Source of the DNA: Mycoplasmataceae bacterium
GTDB taxonomy: Bacteria; Bacillota_I; Bacilli_A; Mycoplasmatales; Mycoplasmoidaceae
NCBI GenBank assembly: GCA_031275175.1
Contig: JAISPD010000003.1
Span: 1 to 47,057 of the forward strand
Direction of reading: 5' to 3'
DNA length: 47,057 nt
Shown here piece after piece: positions 19,844 to 30,028 of this stretch. The notes below the pieces were generated by a model. It saw nothing but the letters and a program-made list of their open reading frames with translations. It was not told the origin of the DNA and made no database searches. Both the position numbers and the translations under genes were made by a program. Position 1 is the first letter of the stretch. Every line of letters starts with the position of its first letter.

Positions 19844-20771
19844 AAGGTTTCAATTTATTTAAAATATCTCTCACAGCAACCGCCGCTTCACCGTGGGCAC
19901 AAATAATGCTACTTGGCTTACCTTCATATGTGCACACATTTCCGATAGCATAAATATTGCTTAAATTGGTTGCTTGTGCTGCATTGACAGGAATACGATT
20001 GTTTTTATCAACATTTAAATTTCTGACAAATTTAAATGTTTCCTTACTAAAAACCTGACCGTATTGAACAATAATATAGTCAAAAGGGATTTTGACAATT
20101 TTTTGTGTAGAGTTATTTTTACAAACTAAACTTTGATTAACAATTTCTAAAATTTGATAATTCAATAAAATTTTTACACCATTTTTTTTCAAATTATTCA
20201 CATTATTACCAAGAGCACGAAACGCATCACGACGATGTATGATGGTTATTTTTTTTGTAATTTGACTCAACTTATTTGCTCAATCTACCGCTGAATCTCC
20301 ACCACCTAAGACAATAATTTTCTTATTGTGGTATATATCTATGTTTCTAACATAATATTGAACTTTAGGATGGTTGCTACCTTTTATTTGTAAGGTAGTT
20401 GGAATAAAAATTCCTGGACCTGTAGCTAAGATAATGGTTTTTGTTTTAATATTTTTTTTATTATTTAAATTAACATGAAATATATTTTTTATTAATTTAC
20501 AGTTTAAAATTGTTGTTTTTAACAATAAAGGAATATCTAAAGATTTAAATTGTTGAATTAGATTACTTATTAATTCACAGGATTTAATCCGCACATATCC
20601 TGGATAATCTTCAATGTTTTTCTCACTATACAGCAATAAAGGTTGCCCACCTAAATCGTTATTTATTTCTATGAGCATTGGTTTTAATCCTTTAATTTTT
20701 GCTAAACTAGCAGCAAAAATACCAGCTGGTCCTCCGCCAATAATTAGTATGTCATAAATTTTTAAATTCAC
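19821..20771 (-). CDS. Type-2 ferredoxin/flavodoxin-NADP+ reductase (TrxB-like)
   Basis: 316 residues. Thioredoxin-reductase fold: FAD-binding GGGPAG at 12-17 and NADP-binding VLGGGDSAVDWA near 156-167, then IHRRDAFRA. The CxxC redox pair of thioredoxin reductase, expected just before the second GGGDSA motif, is missing; instead the sequence matches the YumC-type ferredoxin-NADP reductases. YAIGNVCTYEGKPSSIICAHGE near 275-295 is the C-terminal FAD loop. Known members pass electrons from NADPH to ferredoxin or flavodoxin. No partner gene is close. The first UGA-Trp codon falls in the NADP site. Confidence 0.85.
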
Positions 20772-20840
20772 GAATATGGTTCTCTAATTGTTAAGTATAC
20801 ATAAAATTATTAGATTAAATATACCACAGATTAGTTAAGC

Positions 20841-21338
20841 TTAAAAAATGGGCTTGAACGGTTCTGTTAAAGATAAACTTCTATATTTATTTTGCTTAGC
20901 AAACTCATAACCAATGATAGCTACAGCGTTAGATAAATTCAAACTACGAATATTTTCGCTCATTGGGATTCTAACTGTATTATTCTTATTTTGTTTTAGA
21001 ATGTTTTTAGGAATACCTAAGGATTCTTTGCCAAAAATGAAATAAATCGGTTCTTTCGAATTTAAAACTAATTGATTTGGTGTTTTAATACCATAACGAC
21101 TCAAAAAGTATATATTTTTCTTATTTGAAATACTTTGGATAAAATCATCATAAGAATCATGTTCTTTTAATTTTAGATGGGATCAATAATTAATTCCGCT
21201 TCGCTTTAAATGCTTGTTACTTAAAAAAAATCCATAAGGTCTAATCAGATGCAAGACGGCATTAAATCCAACGCATGTTCTAGCGATATTGCCAGTATTT
21301 TCAGGAATTTCAGGTTCTAATAAAACAATATTAAGCAT
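20841..21338 (-). CDS. trmL: tRNA (cytidine/uridine-34-2'-O)-methyltransferase
   Basis: 165 residues, usual length. SpoU-family knot enzyme that modifies the wobble base of leucine tRNAs. LLEPEIPENTGNIARTC near the start is motif 1 in its TrmL form; IYFIFGKESLGIPK is motif 2 and IPMSENIRSLNLSNAVAIIGYEF is motif 3. The short length and PENTGNIAR are specific to TrmL versus TrmH. It stands between the reductase (about 70 bases away) and the small gene at 21394. Confidence 0.93.
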
Positions 21339-21393
21339 AATTCAATGAATTTTAAATGATTAAACTACTATTCTTTAATTTTTGAATTGCGAA

Positions 21394-21723
21394 TTAAGGA
21401 TGAGATTTCATATAGTTAATTACGACTTTATTGAATTCATCTTGTTTGTCCAACCGTTTATCAACGTTATCTAAGCGTGATACTACTGGTTGCAAAGATT
21501 TTGTTAAAGCATTAGCAATACGTTCATCAAGACTTATGAGCAGTTTTTTTGGTGTCTTTGAAACACCTATATTGTGATGTGGTGTAATGTGTTTTTTTAA
21601 TTTAACATTAACAAAAACTTCATCACCAACTTTGACTGGATTGTGATCTGTTGCAAGAATTTTGATTTCTTTTTTCACGTTTATATTATACGAGTGCTTA
21701 GAATACTTGTATCCTTTCTCCAA
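21394..21723 (-). CDS. Conserved-looking small hypothetical protein
   Basis: Up to 109 residues. The C-terminal 35, with VVSRLDNVDKRLDKQDEFNK, look like a short coiled coil; the front half is basic and beta-prone (ILATDHNPVKVGDEVFVNVK). The start is unclear: a TATAAT at about residue 12 followed by GTG (VKKEIKIL) could be a leaderless start giving about 93 residues, while the ATG at 21723 has no ribosome site close by. The coiled-coil phrase recalls small proteins in other mycoplasmas that pair with mobile or membrane genes, but I cannot name a family. Confidence 0.6.
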   Translation of the reverse strand: MEKGYKYSKHSYNINVKKEIKILATDHNPVKVGDEVFVNVKLKKHITPHHNIGVSKTPKKLLISLDERIANALTKSLQPVVSRLDNVDKRLDKQDEFNKVVINYMKSHP

Positions 21724-21804
21724 TTAAGCAAAGCTTAATTTTTTGTCAATATAGCGAGTGCTTTATAATTTTGATGATTGTATTAGATTGATATAATATT
21801 GGTA

Positions 21805-22788
21805 TTAACTCTCACTAATATTAAATGATTTATTTTTAATGCGGTTGAATAAATCAATGTTATTTATTAAAAAATTTTTAGTTGCTTCGCGCCCTTGACC
21901 TATTTTTTCATTTTCAAAATAATATCAAGCACCTTTTTTTTCAATAACATTTTTTTCTAATGCAAAATCAATTATTTCAGCGGTGTGATCAATGCCCTTG
22001 TCAAAGTAAATGTCAATAAATGCTTTAAATAAAGGCGGTGCTACCTTATTTTTCACAATTTTAGCACTGGTGCGAACACCAACACAATCATTGCCATTTT
22101 TAATCAATTCTACTTTTCGAAGTTCAATTCTTATAGATGAATAGAATCTTAATGCCCTTCCGCCTGTAGTAGTTTCAGGATTACCAAACATTACACCGAT
22201 TTTTTCACGTATTTGATTGATAAAAATAACTGTTGTATTGTGTTTTGCCATTAATCCTTGAATGATTCTTAAGCCTTTAGACATCATTCTTGCTTGCAAC
22301 CCGATAGTTTGATCTTCAAATTCACCAATTAATTCAGCATTTGGTACCAAAGCAGCCACTGAATCTACTACAATTAAATCAATCATATCTGTTTTGATTA
22401 ATGCCTCTATTAATGAAAAAGCTTGTTCACCAGAATCTGGTTGTGCTAATAAAAGTTTGGAAAGATCCACACCATTAGCTTCACAATATTTAGCATCCAA
22501 TGCATGTTCTAAATCAATGTAAGCACACTTACCATTTAATAGTTGACATTGCGTAATTGCTTGCAAAGCTAAGGTAGTTTTACCGCTGGATTCATTTCCA
22601 TAAATCTCAATTACTTTACCACGAGGGTATCCATTTACTCCTAATGCTCGATCCAATTGAATGCTACCAGAGGGGATTACTTCAATTTTATTATTTTCAT
22701 TTGCAAATGTGGTGATGCTTCCCTTACCGAATTGAATTTCAATTTGGCGAATAGCTTCATCAAATAATTTTTGTTCATTTATATTCAT
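21805..22788 (-). CDS. recA: Recombinase RecA
   Basis: 327 residues. Forms the strand-exchange filament. Walker A GNESSGKTT near 64-72 (N replaces the usual P), DLEHALDAKYCEANGVDLSKL, Walker B LIVVDSVAALVP near 135-146, and loop L2 region GVMFGNPETTTGGRALRFYSS near 195-215 with the KIGVMFGNPETTTGG signature. The C-terminal part, with a UGA Trp in GAWYYFENEKIGQG, is short compared with E. coli RecA. No LexA box is seen. The 128 bases upstream hold no gene. Confidence 0.97.
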
Positions 22789-22916
22789 ATTTTTATTGTC
22801 ATCTCTTAATTAATTTACGCAGAATTTTCTTTTGACTAATTTATTTTTGCTTTCGCTTGTAGATCAAGACAAAGTTGATAAAAAAAATGTAGCTGAAAAT
22901 AATTATTTTTGGCAGA

Positions 22917-23504
22917 TCATTTAGTTGTGTAAGTGTCATTAAAAATGATAATCTTCAACAAAATTTGTTCATATAAATTTTGTTGATAATTCTGAATTAA
23001 TAAAGTGATGATTTTATTTTGTTGTTCCAAGACAGATAGGTAGCGTGCGTGTTTACGCTTAAAACGATTAATATATGTATTGTTAGGAGCATTGATTTCT
23101 ATTTGTTTCAATAACTCTGCGAAATTTTCTTCACGAAAATTAACGATTAATTTCTTCTTTTTGTTGATCGGAATTTTTGCTAACCAAATTATTAATAAAT
23201 AAGTGATTGCAAGAAAAACATCTATTCAAGAAAAGGGAATTACATAAAAATTGTGGGCAAAGAAATTATTGGGATCAGTTGAATATAAAATGGTAGATAT
23301 AAGTGCTACTAAAATAAATAGCAATAAAACGACATACATAATTAAATAAGTAGATCATCGATAGGTCAATTTGGTGTAAACTTTCATTCTAGCATTATTC
23401 AAATAAGCATATGTTAAAACAAAGATTAATATATATGCCACAAGACACAATATACAAAAAGACAAAATACCTGGTTGAAATTTATTAAGATTATCAGCGA
23501 ACAT
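22917..23504 (-). CDS. Membrane protein with cytosolic tail, unknown
   Basis: 195 residues, four membrane helices: ILSFCILCLVAYILIFVL, LIMYVVLLLFILVALIST, and FSWIDVFLAITYLLIIWLA among them, then a basic segment (KIPINKKKKL) and a cytosolic C-terminal tail of about 80 residues rich in Gln, Asn and Lys. Three UGA-Trp codons are needed for the frame. The ATG shares its A with the dnaX TAA (TAATG), so it is translated after dnaX. No family recognised; the recA gene lies downstream. Confidence 0.7.
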
Positions 23505-25204
23505 TATTTTTTGCCAAAAATTTCAAAAGCAATTTGTTCGACGTAATTACTAGCATTCACGATTTCTTGAATAGGTGACAAATTTGGTTCATCAAATACT
23601 TGTCCTTGTTTTCTAACTTGCATAAATACTTGTCCTAATTTCTTACTTTGTTCTTTAGAAAAACCAATTACATACATCGGATGATTAAAAAATAAATTAA
23701 TTTCTTTTAAAAAATTATAAGTGGTATTTTTACTATTAAGTAAGGCAGCATCTAATTCATCGTCAAATAGTAGAACCATACCATTGCGTGAAGCTATTAA
23801 TGGTTTATTGGCTGCTAATAAAAAAGCTAAATTTGGTAATTGCTCATTTTTGATTTTTGATAAGAATTTTTTTACTTCCTCTAGACTCTCTTTATTGTTA
23901 TTGTAAGCAATTTGATTAAATAATTCTTCAACTGGTGGGATGATTATTTTTTTTTGATTATTTACGGAAGCATTAGTATTATTTTCGTTATTTTTTTTAG
24001 TGACCTGTTGGTAGTTAGATACTTTGAACACTTGATCTAATGGTGGTAATTTTAGTTGTTTTAAATTATCTGGAGTCGGTAAATCTTTTGAGTATACAGG
24101 TGATTTTTCTATATTGGTTTGCTTTTTTCCACCCAGATATTTAAGCGAATTAAAAATACCTAATTGAAAATAAAATTTGAGATCATTAACATGACGCATT
24201 TTCATGAAGATATCCTGCCATATATTAATTAAATCTGTGCAAACAATTTCATTTACATCAATCAGTGATATATTTTTTTGGTTAAGATATTTCAAGACTT
24301 TTAAATCGTGTGTTTGTAAATAAATTAATTTATCAATAAATATACAGATTATATCAGAGATTAATTGTTGAAAATTGATACCGTTTTGTGCATATTCGTC
24401 TAATATCTTTAAAATGTTTTCTAATTTTTTATCCAAAATCAAATTAATTAATTTGATTTTGTTTTCAATGTCTACTAATCCAAAAACATTTTCAATTTCT
24501 TTTAAAGTGATATGTCCATTGGTGAACATGTGCATTTGTTCTAAAATGCTTAACACATCTCGCGCTGAACCATCTGCGAGACCTATGATCTTTTCAATAG
24601 CTGATTTATCGATTGCTATTTGTTCTTTTGTTGCGACGTCATTTAACATATGTGATAGTAAATCATCGTTTAAGCGGTTAAATAAAAAGTGTTGGGCACG
24701 TGATAAAATGGTTCCAGGAATTTTATGCATTTCAGTGGTGGCGAAAATAAAAATAACATGATCTGGAGTTTCTTCGATGGTTTTTAACATTGCATTTCAT
24801 GCTTGTACTGTAAGCATGTGTGCTTCATCAATAATGAAAACTTTTTTCTTAAGTGATGTTGGTAAGAAACGTACATTTTCTATGATATTACGAATTTCAT
24901 CTACACCATTGTTACTTGCCGCGTCAAGTTCGATAATATCCGTTGTCTGATTTTGGTTAATAATTTGGCAATTGGTGCATTGATTGCAAGCGTCCCCATT
25001 TACTGGTTGCGTGCAATTTATTGCCTTAGCAAAAATTTTAGCAATGGTAGTTTTACCAATACCTTTAGGCCCAGCAAAAATATATGCATGGCTTACTTTA
25101 TTTAATTTAATTGCATTAGTTAAGGTACGAACAATAAATTCTTGACCAAAAACTTGGCTAAATAATTTTGGTCGATATTTACGATAAAATGAAATATAAG
25201 ACAT
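23504..25204 (-). CDS. dnaX: DNA polymerase III subunits gamma/tau
   Basis: 566 residues. The clamp-loader ATPase. It begins YRKYRPKLFSQVFGQEF, has Walker A GPKGIGKTT near 45-53, a four-cysteine zinc site at about 64-79 (with DACNQCTNCQ), Walker B VFIIDEAHML and the SRC-like motif LSRAQHFLFNRL (the usual SRCQ Cys is Ala). Domain III and a tau-like C-terminal region follow, with an Asn-rich linker near 390-430. No slippery A-tract typical of E. coli-type gamma frameshifting was seen. It is followed by the TAATG-coupled membrane gene. Confidence 0.95.
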
Positions 25205-25378
25205 TGTATCTTACATTATAGACATACAAATTGATATGAATGTATTCAATTCATTTACAATCCAAAATGTCGCGAACAATGATGTAATCAAAAATGACCT
25301 CAACCATCGTTTAGAGCTTTTTGACAACATTAATTTTTATCGGTTTTTTATTTAAGTATTTAACTTAATTTCAAAATT
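25205..25378. other. Spacer between dnaX and tmRNA
   Basis: 174 bases without a gene. An A/T palindrome (TTAAGT, five bases, ACTTAA) lies near 25353-25369 just past the tmRNA 3' end, but no T-tract follows it on the minus strand, so I do not call it a terminator. Confidence 0.5.
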
Positions 25379-25783
25379 TGGCGGAGATGATGGGAATTGA
25401 ACCCATTTCCAAAAATAATATTCTAACAAATTCTACAGTTTAGTTCTAATTTAGCATTTCATTATATTCTGAAGGTATTAGAACAACCTTAAATATAACT
25501 AGTCTATTAATTTCATTAAGCTTATAGACATCTGCTTAACATAATCACTTATTCTAATGCATTAAGGTAAGTGATCTAACCTTAATGCCTTAAGACACAA
25601 AAGTTTAAGCTACAAAAGCGTAGTTTAAATTGTTTTGTGCTGACAATTTGTTAATTATGAATGCTTCATCTAAGTTAACATTGTCTTCTTGTGAGTCTGC
25701 ATGTGAGCAACCTCGATAGCTGTAAGGGGCAAACCCCACTGCATTTGAGAGTCAATTATTCTTGTCGAATCCTTGGCATCCCC
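25379..25783 (-). ncRNA. ssrA: tmRNA (10Sa RNA)
   Basis: About 405 bases. The 5' end GGGGATGCC and the 3' end CATCTCC-G-CCA form the tRNA-like acceptor; GGTTCAATTCCCATCATCTCC gives the T arm, and ATTCGACAAGAA near the 5' end is the conserved D-arm-like stretch. The tag frame is at 25605-25700: resume codon GCA, then a 31-residue tag starting ADSQEDNVNL and ending NNLNYAFVA before TAA. The ending resembles tags of M. pneumoniae and Ureaplasma relatives. It rescues ribosomes stalled on broken mRNA. It lies between nusG and dnaX, both on the same strand. Confidence 0.96.
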
Positions 25784-25820
25784 AAAAACTCCCTTAATAA
25801 AACATGAAACAGGGAGAAAT

Positions 25821-25826
25821 ATTATA
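25821..25826 (-). promoter_or_regulatory. Putative -10 box for tmRNA
   Basis: TATAAT on the minus strand, about 38 bases before the mature tmRNA 5' end, which allows a short 5' leader to be trimmed. A good -35 box is not seen. Confidence 0.45.
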
Positions 25827-25886
25827 CATTATCGCGATAGCTTGATAAAAGTTAATGGGTCAGTTTAAAAGATGATGGGTAATTTT

Positions 25887-26597
25887 TTACAAACTAATTT
25901 TAAATTGGTTGTAAAGAATTTCTACTTCTTGTGAACGGCCAAAAAAATCAATAATCAAAGTAGCTACTCCTCGACTATTGTCTAATTTTTTAACTTCACC
26001 CGTCATACCCGTAAATGAACCTTCAAGAATATCTACGTTATTACCAATTTTAGCATCGGTAGAATATGTAACTGTTTCCACTGGTTGATTTTGAGCATCA
26101 ACTCCACTTGTTGGAGTAGAAGAGGATTGATTTGCTGTTTCATTTTGAGAGTTTATATCGCTTTCACCACTAACTCGCGCATATTCTTCAATTGTGATAG
26201 GGATTGGTACAGCTCCTTTACCTGAAGAACCGACAAAACCTAAAACACCAGGAGTGTTACGGATAGCAAATCAGACATTCCGGTCATAAATCATGTTGAT
26301 AAATATGTATCCTGGAAATTTATTGGTAATTCTGATACGAGTTCTTTTGTACTTTCCATCTGGCATTATTTCCCAACTAATAGTTTTCGTTTTACGAAGG
26401 TTTTGAGGAATTTGGTCACTATCTTTGGCAAATATTTCGATGGATTCATCTTTCTTTTTAAAAATACGTATTTGTCCAACGTATGACTCATAGCCATAAT
26501 TATTTACTTTTTCTTTAATAGCATCAGCAATTGAATCCTCTTTACCACCAATTGCAGTAATAATAAACCATTGTGATTGTAATAATTGATTTTCCAT
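25887..26597 (-). CDS. nusG: Transcription factor NusG
   Basis: 236 residues. The NGN domain opens with QSQWFIITAIGGKEDSIADAI and includes NKFPGYIFINMIYD near 93-106; RNTPGVLGFVGSS follows. The C-terminal KOW domain (about 180-236) reads IGNNVDILEGSFTGMTGEVKKL then VEILYNQFKISL. Between them is a linker rich in Ser, Gln, Asn and Thr (about 140-172), longer than usual. NusG tunes elongation and links RNA polymerase to ribosomes. It sits eight bases after secE, in the classic rpmG-secE-nusG order. Confidence 0.95.
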
Positions 26598-26605
26598 ATT
26601 TTTTC

Positions 26606-27151
26606 CTAACCTTTGGGAATGTAAGTGAATAAAGCATCTAGCCCTAAAAATATTAATGCCATAATAATTATTAGTAATATGATAATTCCAAAATCTTTAA
26701 TGATTTGTCTGCCACCAACCCAAGTTATTCGACTAAACTCTTTTCCAATACCAAAAAATCAACGTCGAAAACGGAAAGAAAATTTTTGTTTTAAAATTTC
26801 TGTGTTAAGATGCCTATATTCTTGTTCTTCTGTGCGAAATTGATTAATGCGTTCCTTATGATATTTTTTAAATTGACTCTTTGCATCTTTTTGCGATAAC
26901 ATTTTGGCTTTGACTTGACCTCTAAAATCAAGTCATTTTGCTTCAATATCGTTTTTACATTTTGTTTCTAATTTATTAATCTCACCTTTATATTTTATAA
27001 ATTGTTCACGAAGCTTTTGACGTTCAGCGATTTTAAATTGTCGCTGTTCTTCACGTTGTTTTGCCAATTGGGCAAACATTTTTTTACGTTCTTGTTTTTT
27101 TAAAATTTTTGGATCAATGTTAGAAGGTTGGTTTGTATTATTATCAATCAT
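26606..27151 (-). CDS. secE: Preprotein translocase subunit SecE with long N-terminus
   Basis: 181 residues, far longer than the usual 60-70. The first 120 are highly charged and helical (KKQERKKMFAQLAKQREEQR), likely a coiled coil on the cytosolic side. The C-terminal 60 are SecE proper: FFGIGKEFSRITWVGGRQII, the amphipathic helix with the conserved W, then one membrane helix (FGIIILLIIIMALIFLGL). It stabilises SecY in the export channel. The ATG overlaps the rpmG stop (TAATG) and nusG follows. Long SecE forms are known in mycoplasmas. Confidence 0.88.
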
Positions 27152-27297
27152 TATCGGGTTTCCTTATGTAAAGTAACTTTTTTGCAATTAGGACAATACT
27201 TCTTTAATTCTAATCGTTTTTCTTTATATTTGTTTACAGTAATATGATAATTTCTAGCATTGCATTCACTGCAAATCAAAATAGCATTTGTACGCAT
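27151..27297 (-). CDS. rpmG: 50S ribosomal protein L33
   Basis: 48 residues, too small for most ORF lists. It reads [20 protein letters not shown], then a lysine-rich stretch and [15 protein letters not shown]. The two CxxC pairs mark the zinc-binding form of L33. It precedes secE with a TAATG overlap, in the order seen in Firmicutes (sigH, rpmG, secE, nusG). Confidence 0.93.
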   Translation of the reverse strand: MRTNAILICSECNARNYHITVNKYKEKRLELKKYCPNCKKVTLHKETR

Positions 27298-27322
27298 GTC
27301 ACTTTCTCCTAATGAAATAAAA

Positions 27323-27340
27323 AAGTGTTGTTTCCAACAC
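27323..27340 (-). terminator. Hairpin terminator between sigma gene and rpmG
   Basis: GTGTTG/CAACAC with a 4-base loop, followed on the minus strand by TTTTTTATTTC. It ends the sigma-factor transcript just before rpmG, so the two are probably separate units. Confidence 0.8.
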
Positions 27341-27351
27341 CACGAAAAACA

Positions 27352-27930
27352 TTATACAAGATACTTACGATAATTTTTAGAAATCATTAAAAAAGTGTTA
27401 GCGACTTTTTTATTCTTTACATGAAGGTGTGTTGCTATTTCTTTGTTTGAATAACCATGAATTTTCATTTGAACCATTGCTTGAACACTTTTAGGGTAAC
27501 GCTGAACATATTGCATTAATTTTTTTATTTCCAATTCAATTTCAAGTTTATGATTAATTTCAGTTTCGCTTGAATAGCTGGCTTGATATTCATGAGATGG
27601 AAGTAAACTATATGCTACATTCAAAACACGTTCTCCGTTACGTAGCATTCGACTTGCATAGCGAATAATCATGCTTCGATTGATGGTAGCTAGAGCTTGC
27701 GTGAAGGTATATTTGTTTTGTTCAGTATTGAATGTTTCCAAACATTTGATAAATGAAAAATAAGTGTAAGAAATAAAATCTTCTTTTTCCAATGGGACAT
27801 TAGGGAATAAATTTTTTACTAAATTTACTGTGAGTGCATTTAATATTTGTCGATATTGCGCAAACAGCTGATCACGGATGAGTAAATTTTTTTCTAATTG
27901 ATATTGTTTGATTAATTGATTTTCTGACAT
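27352..27930 (-). CDS. SigH-like alternative sigma factor
   Basis: 192 residues. Region 2 lies near 45-105: PLEKEDFISYTYFSFIKCLETFN then INRSMIIRYASRMLRNGERV, matching Bacillus SigH in spacing. Region 4 is a helix-turn-helix near 150-190 with IHGYSNKEIATHLHVKNKKV, again close to SigH. The gene lies upstream of rpmG-secE-nusG, exactly the Firmicute sigH position. The homologue MG428 in M. genitalium is a sigma factor for recombination genes; a similar role here is an inference. The upstream 79 bases hold no clear promoter. Confidence 0.82.
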   Translation of the reverse strand: MSENQLIKQYQLEKNLLIRDQLFAQYRQILNALTVNLVKNLFPNVPLEKEDFISYTYFSFIKCLETFNTEQNKYTFTQALATINRSMIIRYASRMLRNGERVLNVAYSLLPSHEYQASYSSETEINHKLEIELEIKKLMQYVQRYPKSVQAMVQMKIHGYSNKEIATHLHVKNKKVANTFLMISKNYRKYLV

Positions 27931-28009
27931 ATTTAATGGATATTTTTTTAGTTTAAATATAAAAAGTGTCCAAAGATTTTACGATTTTTTTTGATTTTTG
28001 TGCAATTTT

Positions 28010-29962
28010 TTATTTATTTATACTTCGTAAATAAATAAAAGCATTGGGGTTAGTGTTAATATGTTTTTGTAATTCTGCTAGAAATTTGACAGCATTTTGA
28101 TTATTCTTAAAAAATTCTTTTTTAACATCAAGTCCCCTTTGTTCATTATATTTTTGAATTCGTTCGCTACATTTTAAATAATTCATTAATTCGTTCTTAG
28201 ATTTTTTGAGAAATTTGTCTGACATATTTTTGTAGTTGGCAAGAAATTTAGGATTAGATAAATCCTCATAGTTGTTATTAACCAATTTGGAACGTTTACC
28301 GATGAATGCGATGGCCGATACATAAAAATGTCCTTTTAAAAATTGTCAACCGTCAAGGGTTTTAAATTGATAATCTAATTGTTTTTGTTTTGCAGGATTT
28401 GTTGCCATGCGTGTATTGTATTTCTGTTTGTAATAAACGAAATAGGTCAAAACCACAAAAAGTAAGCAAGCAAATAGAAAAGTTAATTCAATTATTAGCG
28501 CCGCGAGATTTTTTGTAAATTCACCACTTTGACTATTCAAAAGTTGATAGAATAAATCATAGAAATGATCAACCAAAACCACAAATAAAACTACTATTAC
28601 AATTGGGTATAAAATTCATTCAATTAATTTGTTTTTAATACAACCGATTACGGCATATTTGATTACGGCACATAAAATGAAAAAATAAATAATGATGTAA
28701 AACACACTAGCAGCAGAAATAATCGTATTAACATTAATAAAATTGGCTTTTTCACCTAAAAAACCAACGAGGATATCGGGAATGATCGATCAAACAGCAA
28801 CCGTAAATGAACAAATAATAATATTTAACTTCATTGCTTTGATAGGAAATCCTTGAGTATTAAGATTAGTAAAATTACTACTAATATAACCTTCAGTAGA
28901 CATCGGTTGCAATGTCGCTCCTGCATAAAGGGTTGTTTGTGAAACAATATTACCACGCATGGCGACTGTACTAACAATCATAATAACTGGTCCAGCATAT
29001 ATTAATCAATAAAACAAATGCCCATACGTTGTATTCTTAGTTATATTTGTAATGAAAATTCAAAATCCCGTAGAGACATTTTGCGTAAAACTTTGTTGCG
29101 CAAGCATAAAAATTATAATCATTACGATATAGAATAGAACTGCAAAAATCATAGTAATCACAACACCACGATTTACATTTTTTTCAGGTTCTTTAACTGT
29201 AGTACCACCAGAGGCAAATATTTCAAACCCAGTAAAATAATAAAAACACGAGCAAAAGGCGGATAAAAAATGACTGAAATTAAAATCCGTATGGTTAACT
29301 CAATACTGTGCATTAGTTTGACTAACAGGTAAAGCGGCAGCGATGATTCCAAAAAATATTAAAAAACCAGATGTCGCTCACTTTACGATTAATGAATATT
29401 TAGATATTTTTTTGTAAGTCTTTGCTCCAAAGAAAGCAGCGAGTATGAAAACAACAGCTAAAGCTAAACCGATTAAATCATATGTCAAGTAATTTCAATT
29501 ACCCAAATGTTTAGTTCAATCACTTCACCACTCGGAATTACCAGCAGCTGATAATTGAGGATCAATGTTGGCTTTAATCATCATTAAAATTTGGTTGGAA
29601 AGTATTAAAGGTATGACAATATAGTTTAAAGATAGTATTAAAAAACCGACAAATCTACCGAAAGCACTTCGCACAAAGATGTAAGCACCACCATTATCAT
29701 CTTGTTTATGATAGCGTGACATTTTAGAAAATGCATAGGCACAAACATAAGCAACAATACCCATCAAGAGGAATATTCAAATAATATGCAGACCAAGCCC
29801 ATAACCTGGTTGATCAGGGTCTTTAGATGAGTTTGCTAATAGTGCCAAACTTCCTAAAAATGGAATTCCAACAGTCATATTAAAACCATTTCAAACAAAT
29901 TGTTTGAGCGTAAATTTATGACTTGTTTCGTTTGTTAATTTTGACTTTTCATTTGCATGCAT
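28010..29962 (-). CDS. APC-family permease with long C-terminal tail
   Basis: 650 residues, read through many UGA-Trp codons. The first 500 hold about 13 helices: FVWNGFNMTVGIPFLGSL is the glycine-rich helix 1, DDNGGAYIFVRSAFGRFVGF near 92-111 the conserved loop after helix 2, and GFEIFASGGTTVKEPEKNVN the helix 6 segment with KEPEKN. The last ~150 residues are a cytosolic, Lys/Asn-rich tail after VLTYFVYYKQKYN. Substrate likely an amino acid. The start at 29962 is the in-frame ATG of the ATGCATG at that point. It diverges from uvrB. Confidence 0.85.
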
Positions 29963-29973
29963 CTATAGCAAAT

Positions 29974-29979
29974 ATTATA
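29974..29979 (-). promoter_or_regulatory. Putative -10 box for long-tailed permease
   Basis: TATAAT on the minus strand, 12 bases before the ATG, with no Shine-Dalgarno site between. Near-leaderless start. Confidence 0.4.
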
Positions 29980-30010
29980 TTAATTCAAAAAAAGAATACC
30001 AAGAAATTTA

Positions 30011-30016
30011 TATAAT
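30011..30016 (+). promoter_or_regulatory. Putative -10 box for uvrB
   Basis: TATAAT followed by GGG, 13 bases before the uvrB ATG. The -35 region is only A-rich. Confidence 0.45.
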
Positions 30017-30028
30017 GGGTGTTTATTT

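Noticed and set aside
24375-24761. Plus-strand frame of 128 codons inside dnaX
   Set aside because: Antisense of the dnaX sensor and domain III region.
25353-25369. Hairpin after tmRNA as a terminator
   Set aside because: Short A/T stem with no T-tract on the tmRNA strand.
25383-25800. tRNA gene at the T-arm-like sequence near 25390
   Set aside because: It is the tRNA-like end of tmRNA; the partner half and tag frame are on the same strand about 400 bases away.
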